Assembly (NCBI GenBank): GCA_910583815.1 | Contig: CAJTZB010000138.1 | Span: forward strand, 1 to 6,622 | Origin: an uncultured Lachnospiraceae bacterium | GTDB taxonomy: Bacteria; Bacillota; Clostridia; Lachnospirales; Lachnospiraceae | Direction of reading: 5' to 3' | DNA length: 6,622 nt | Part shown: piece after piece, positions 6,034 to 6,622 of the stretch | How the letters are laid out: every line of letters begins with the position of its first letter | Numbering within the stretch: position 1 is the first letter of the stretch | The notes under the pieces: generated by a model | What the model was told of the DNA's origin: nothing | Database searches by the model: none | Seen by the model: the letters and a program-made list of their open reading frames with translations, nothing else | Made by a program: the position numbers and the translations under genes

Positions 6034-6063
6034 TTGATGTCCGGCTTTAATGCCGGATAAAAT
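6034..6063 (+). promoter_or_regulatory. candidate promoter of the membrane-protein gene, with a palindromic operator in its spacer
   Basis: TTGATG (6034-6039) and TAAAAT (6058-6063) are separated by 18 nt. The spacer is exactly filled by the inverted repeat TCCGGC (6040-6045) - TTTAAT - GCCGGA (6052-6057), which looks like an operator that would block or recruit polymerase. Start would be near 6070, giving a leader of about 124 nt. The repeat could instead be a small RNA hairpin if transcription begins further upstream. Confidence 0.4.
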
Positions 6064-6077
6064 CACTTTAGCCCAGA

Positions 6078-6128
6078 AGGCCTCACATGGGGATGCTGAG
6101 GCCTCTGAAAATCAGAGGGAGAAATCCC
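6078..6128 (+). promoter_or_regulatory. cluster of overlapping hairpins in the 5' leader of the membrane-protein gene
   Basis: Three stems follow one another. A: AGGCCTCA (6078-6085) with TGAGGCCT (6097-6104), 8 bp and an 11-nt loop. B: CCTCTGA (6102-6108) with TCAGAGG (6112-6118), 7 bp and an AAA loop. C: GGGA (6117-6120) with TCCC (6125-6128) and a GAAA tetraloop. B shares three bases with A and two with C, so B competes with both. The A loop also holds ATGGGGAT, which can pair with ATCCCAT (6124-6130) if one G bulges. I do not recognise a known riboswitch. It lies 65 nt before the GTG start. Confidence 0.5.
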
Positions 6129-6193
6129 ATTTAAATATAACACTTTGAAATGCAGAGACGGAACAGGCATAGAAGCAGCAAAGGGGGAAGGGC

Positions 6194-6622
6194 GTGGAAG
6201 AAAAGAAACCCAACACAGAAAAAGATGACTTGCTGTTGCGTCTTTTAAAGGATTATGAAGAACGGCAATTAGAAGAGCAGCCTGAAAAGGAGTTATTTCC
6301 GTCTGAGGACTTCCGCCAAAGAATGGGAAAGATAATAGAAAATCCGGACAATTGGAAGAAGTATATGAGGAAAGACCGCAGAAGGGTTCGGATGCTCCAG
6401 ACCCAGAAGGCATTGGCGCTTGTTGTGATGGTGCTGATGCTTTTTTTAGTAGCTGTGAAGCATATTGACCCGGTTAGGATTTCTGCTTCTATTCCAAGCT
6501 TCGTTTTTCTGGAAGGCAACGGCATGGGCAATGCCGTGGTAATGAAGCCTAATTCAGAGACGGGGGCTACAACGCTTTCTGTGCAGAAGAAGAGGAAAGA
6601 GCTTCCGGAAGCTGTACTTGGC
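6194..6622 (+). CDS. single-pass membrane protein, anti-sigma-like topology (3' truncated by window)
   Basis: The frame is open from GTG 6194 to the last base, giving 143 visible residues; the 3' end is outside. The start is set by an in-frame TAG at 6170-6172, the purine-rich AGGGGGAAGG (6182-6191), and the lack of any ATG before residue 44. Residues 1-35 are rich in Glu, Lys and Asp, 55-72 are strongly basic (RKDRRRVR), and 73-88 (ALALVVMVLMLFLVAV) form one membrane helix. By the positive-inside rule the N-terminus is cytoplasmic and the C-terminal part extracellular. This order recalls Clostridia membrane-bound anti-sigma factors and DUF4367-type proteins, but there is no zinc-finger HxxxCxxC motif and no sigma-factor gene directly upstream, so the function is left open. 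Preceded by a structured leader. Confidence 0.8.
   Translation, partial: MEEKKPNTEKDDLLLRLLKDYEERQLEEQPEKELFPSEDFRQRMGKIIENPDNWKKYMRKDRRRVRMLQTQKALALVVMVLMLFLVAVKHIDPVRISASIPSFVFLEGNGMGNAVVMKPNSETGATTLSVQKKRKELPEAVLG

Noticed and set aside
1..6622. CRISPR arrays, tRNA or rRNA genes, insertion sequences, attachment sites
   Set aside because: No regularly spaced repeats, tRNA-like cloverleaf, transposase motifs or terminal inverted repeats were seen.

Overview
The window looks like chromosomal DNA from a low-to-moderate-GC Gram-positive anaerobe of the class Clostridia, probably a Lachnospiraceae-type gut bacterium. This is inferred from strong AGGAGG-type Shine-Dalgarno sites, the short (about 425 aa) LeuC paired with a 167 aa LeuD, a small DUF6514-like protein, and an intracellular-type GH29 fucosidase. 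No marker gene fixes the species.

Layout. (1) Positions 1-2233, plus strand: the 3' part of leuB followed by complete leuC and leuD. They make 3-isopropylmalate dehydrogenase and the two subunits of isopropylmalate isomerase, all of leucine biosynthesis, with short gaps and good ribosome sites as expected of one operon. (2) Positions 2208-2299: a convergent zone with two hairpins. The leuD-proximal hairpin contains the leuD stop codon and, read on the minus strand, is followed by six T, so it looks like the terminator of the opposing operon. (3) Positions 2300-5304, minus strand: a two-gene operon with a good sigma-A-type promoter, a leader of about 93 nt with a hairpin, a polyprenyl-phosphate glycosylphosphotransferase (465 aa) and a GH29 alpha-L-fucosidase (488 aa, no signal peptide). 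The transferase stop codon overlaps the fucosidase ribosome site. (4) Positions 5402-5829, minus strand: a small 105 aa DUF6514-like gene and a probable terminator. (5) Positions 5830-6193: a divergent intergenic region with an AT-rich patch, candidate promoters, a palindrome in the spacer of a plus-strand promoter, and a cluster of overlapping hairpins. (6) Positions 6194-6622, plus strand: the start of a GTG-initiated single-pass membrane protein with anti-sigma-like topology, cut by the window end.

The leu genes are ordinary housekeeping. The less usual parts are the pairing of a surface-glycan-initiating transferase with a cytoplasmic fucosidase, the terminator embedded in leuD, a 19-bp exact repeat read in two frames inside the fucosidase, a Gln where I expect the Glu of the GH29 Trp-Glu motif, and the structured leader before the membrane-protein gene. 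I did not find a clearly novel defence, mobile or RNA system. All family names rest on motif recognition by eye, without database searches.
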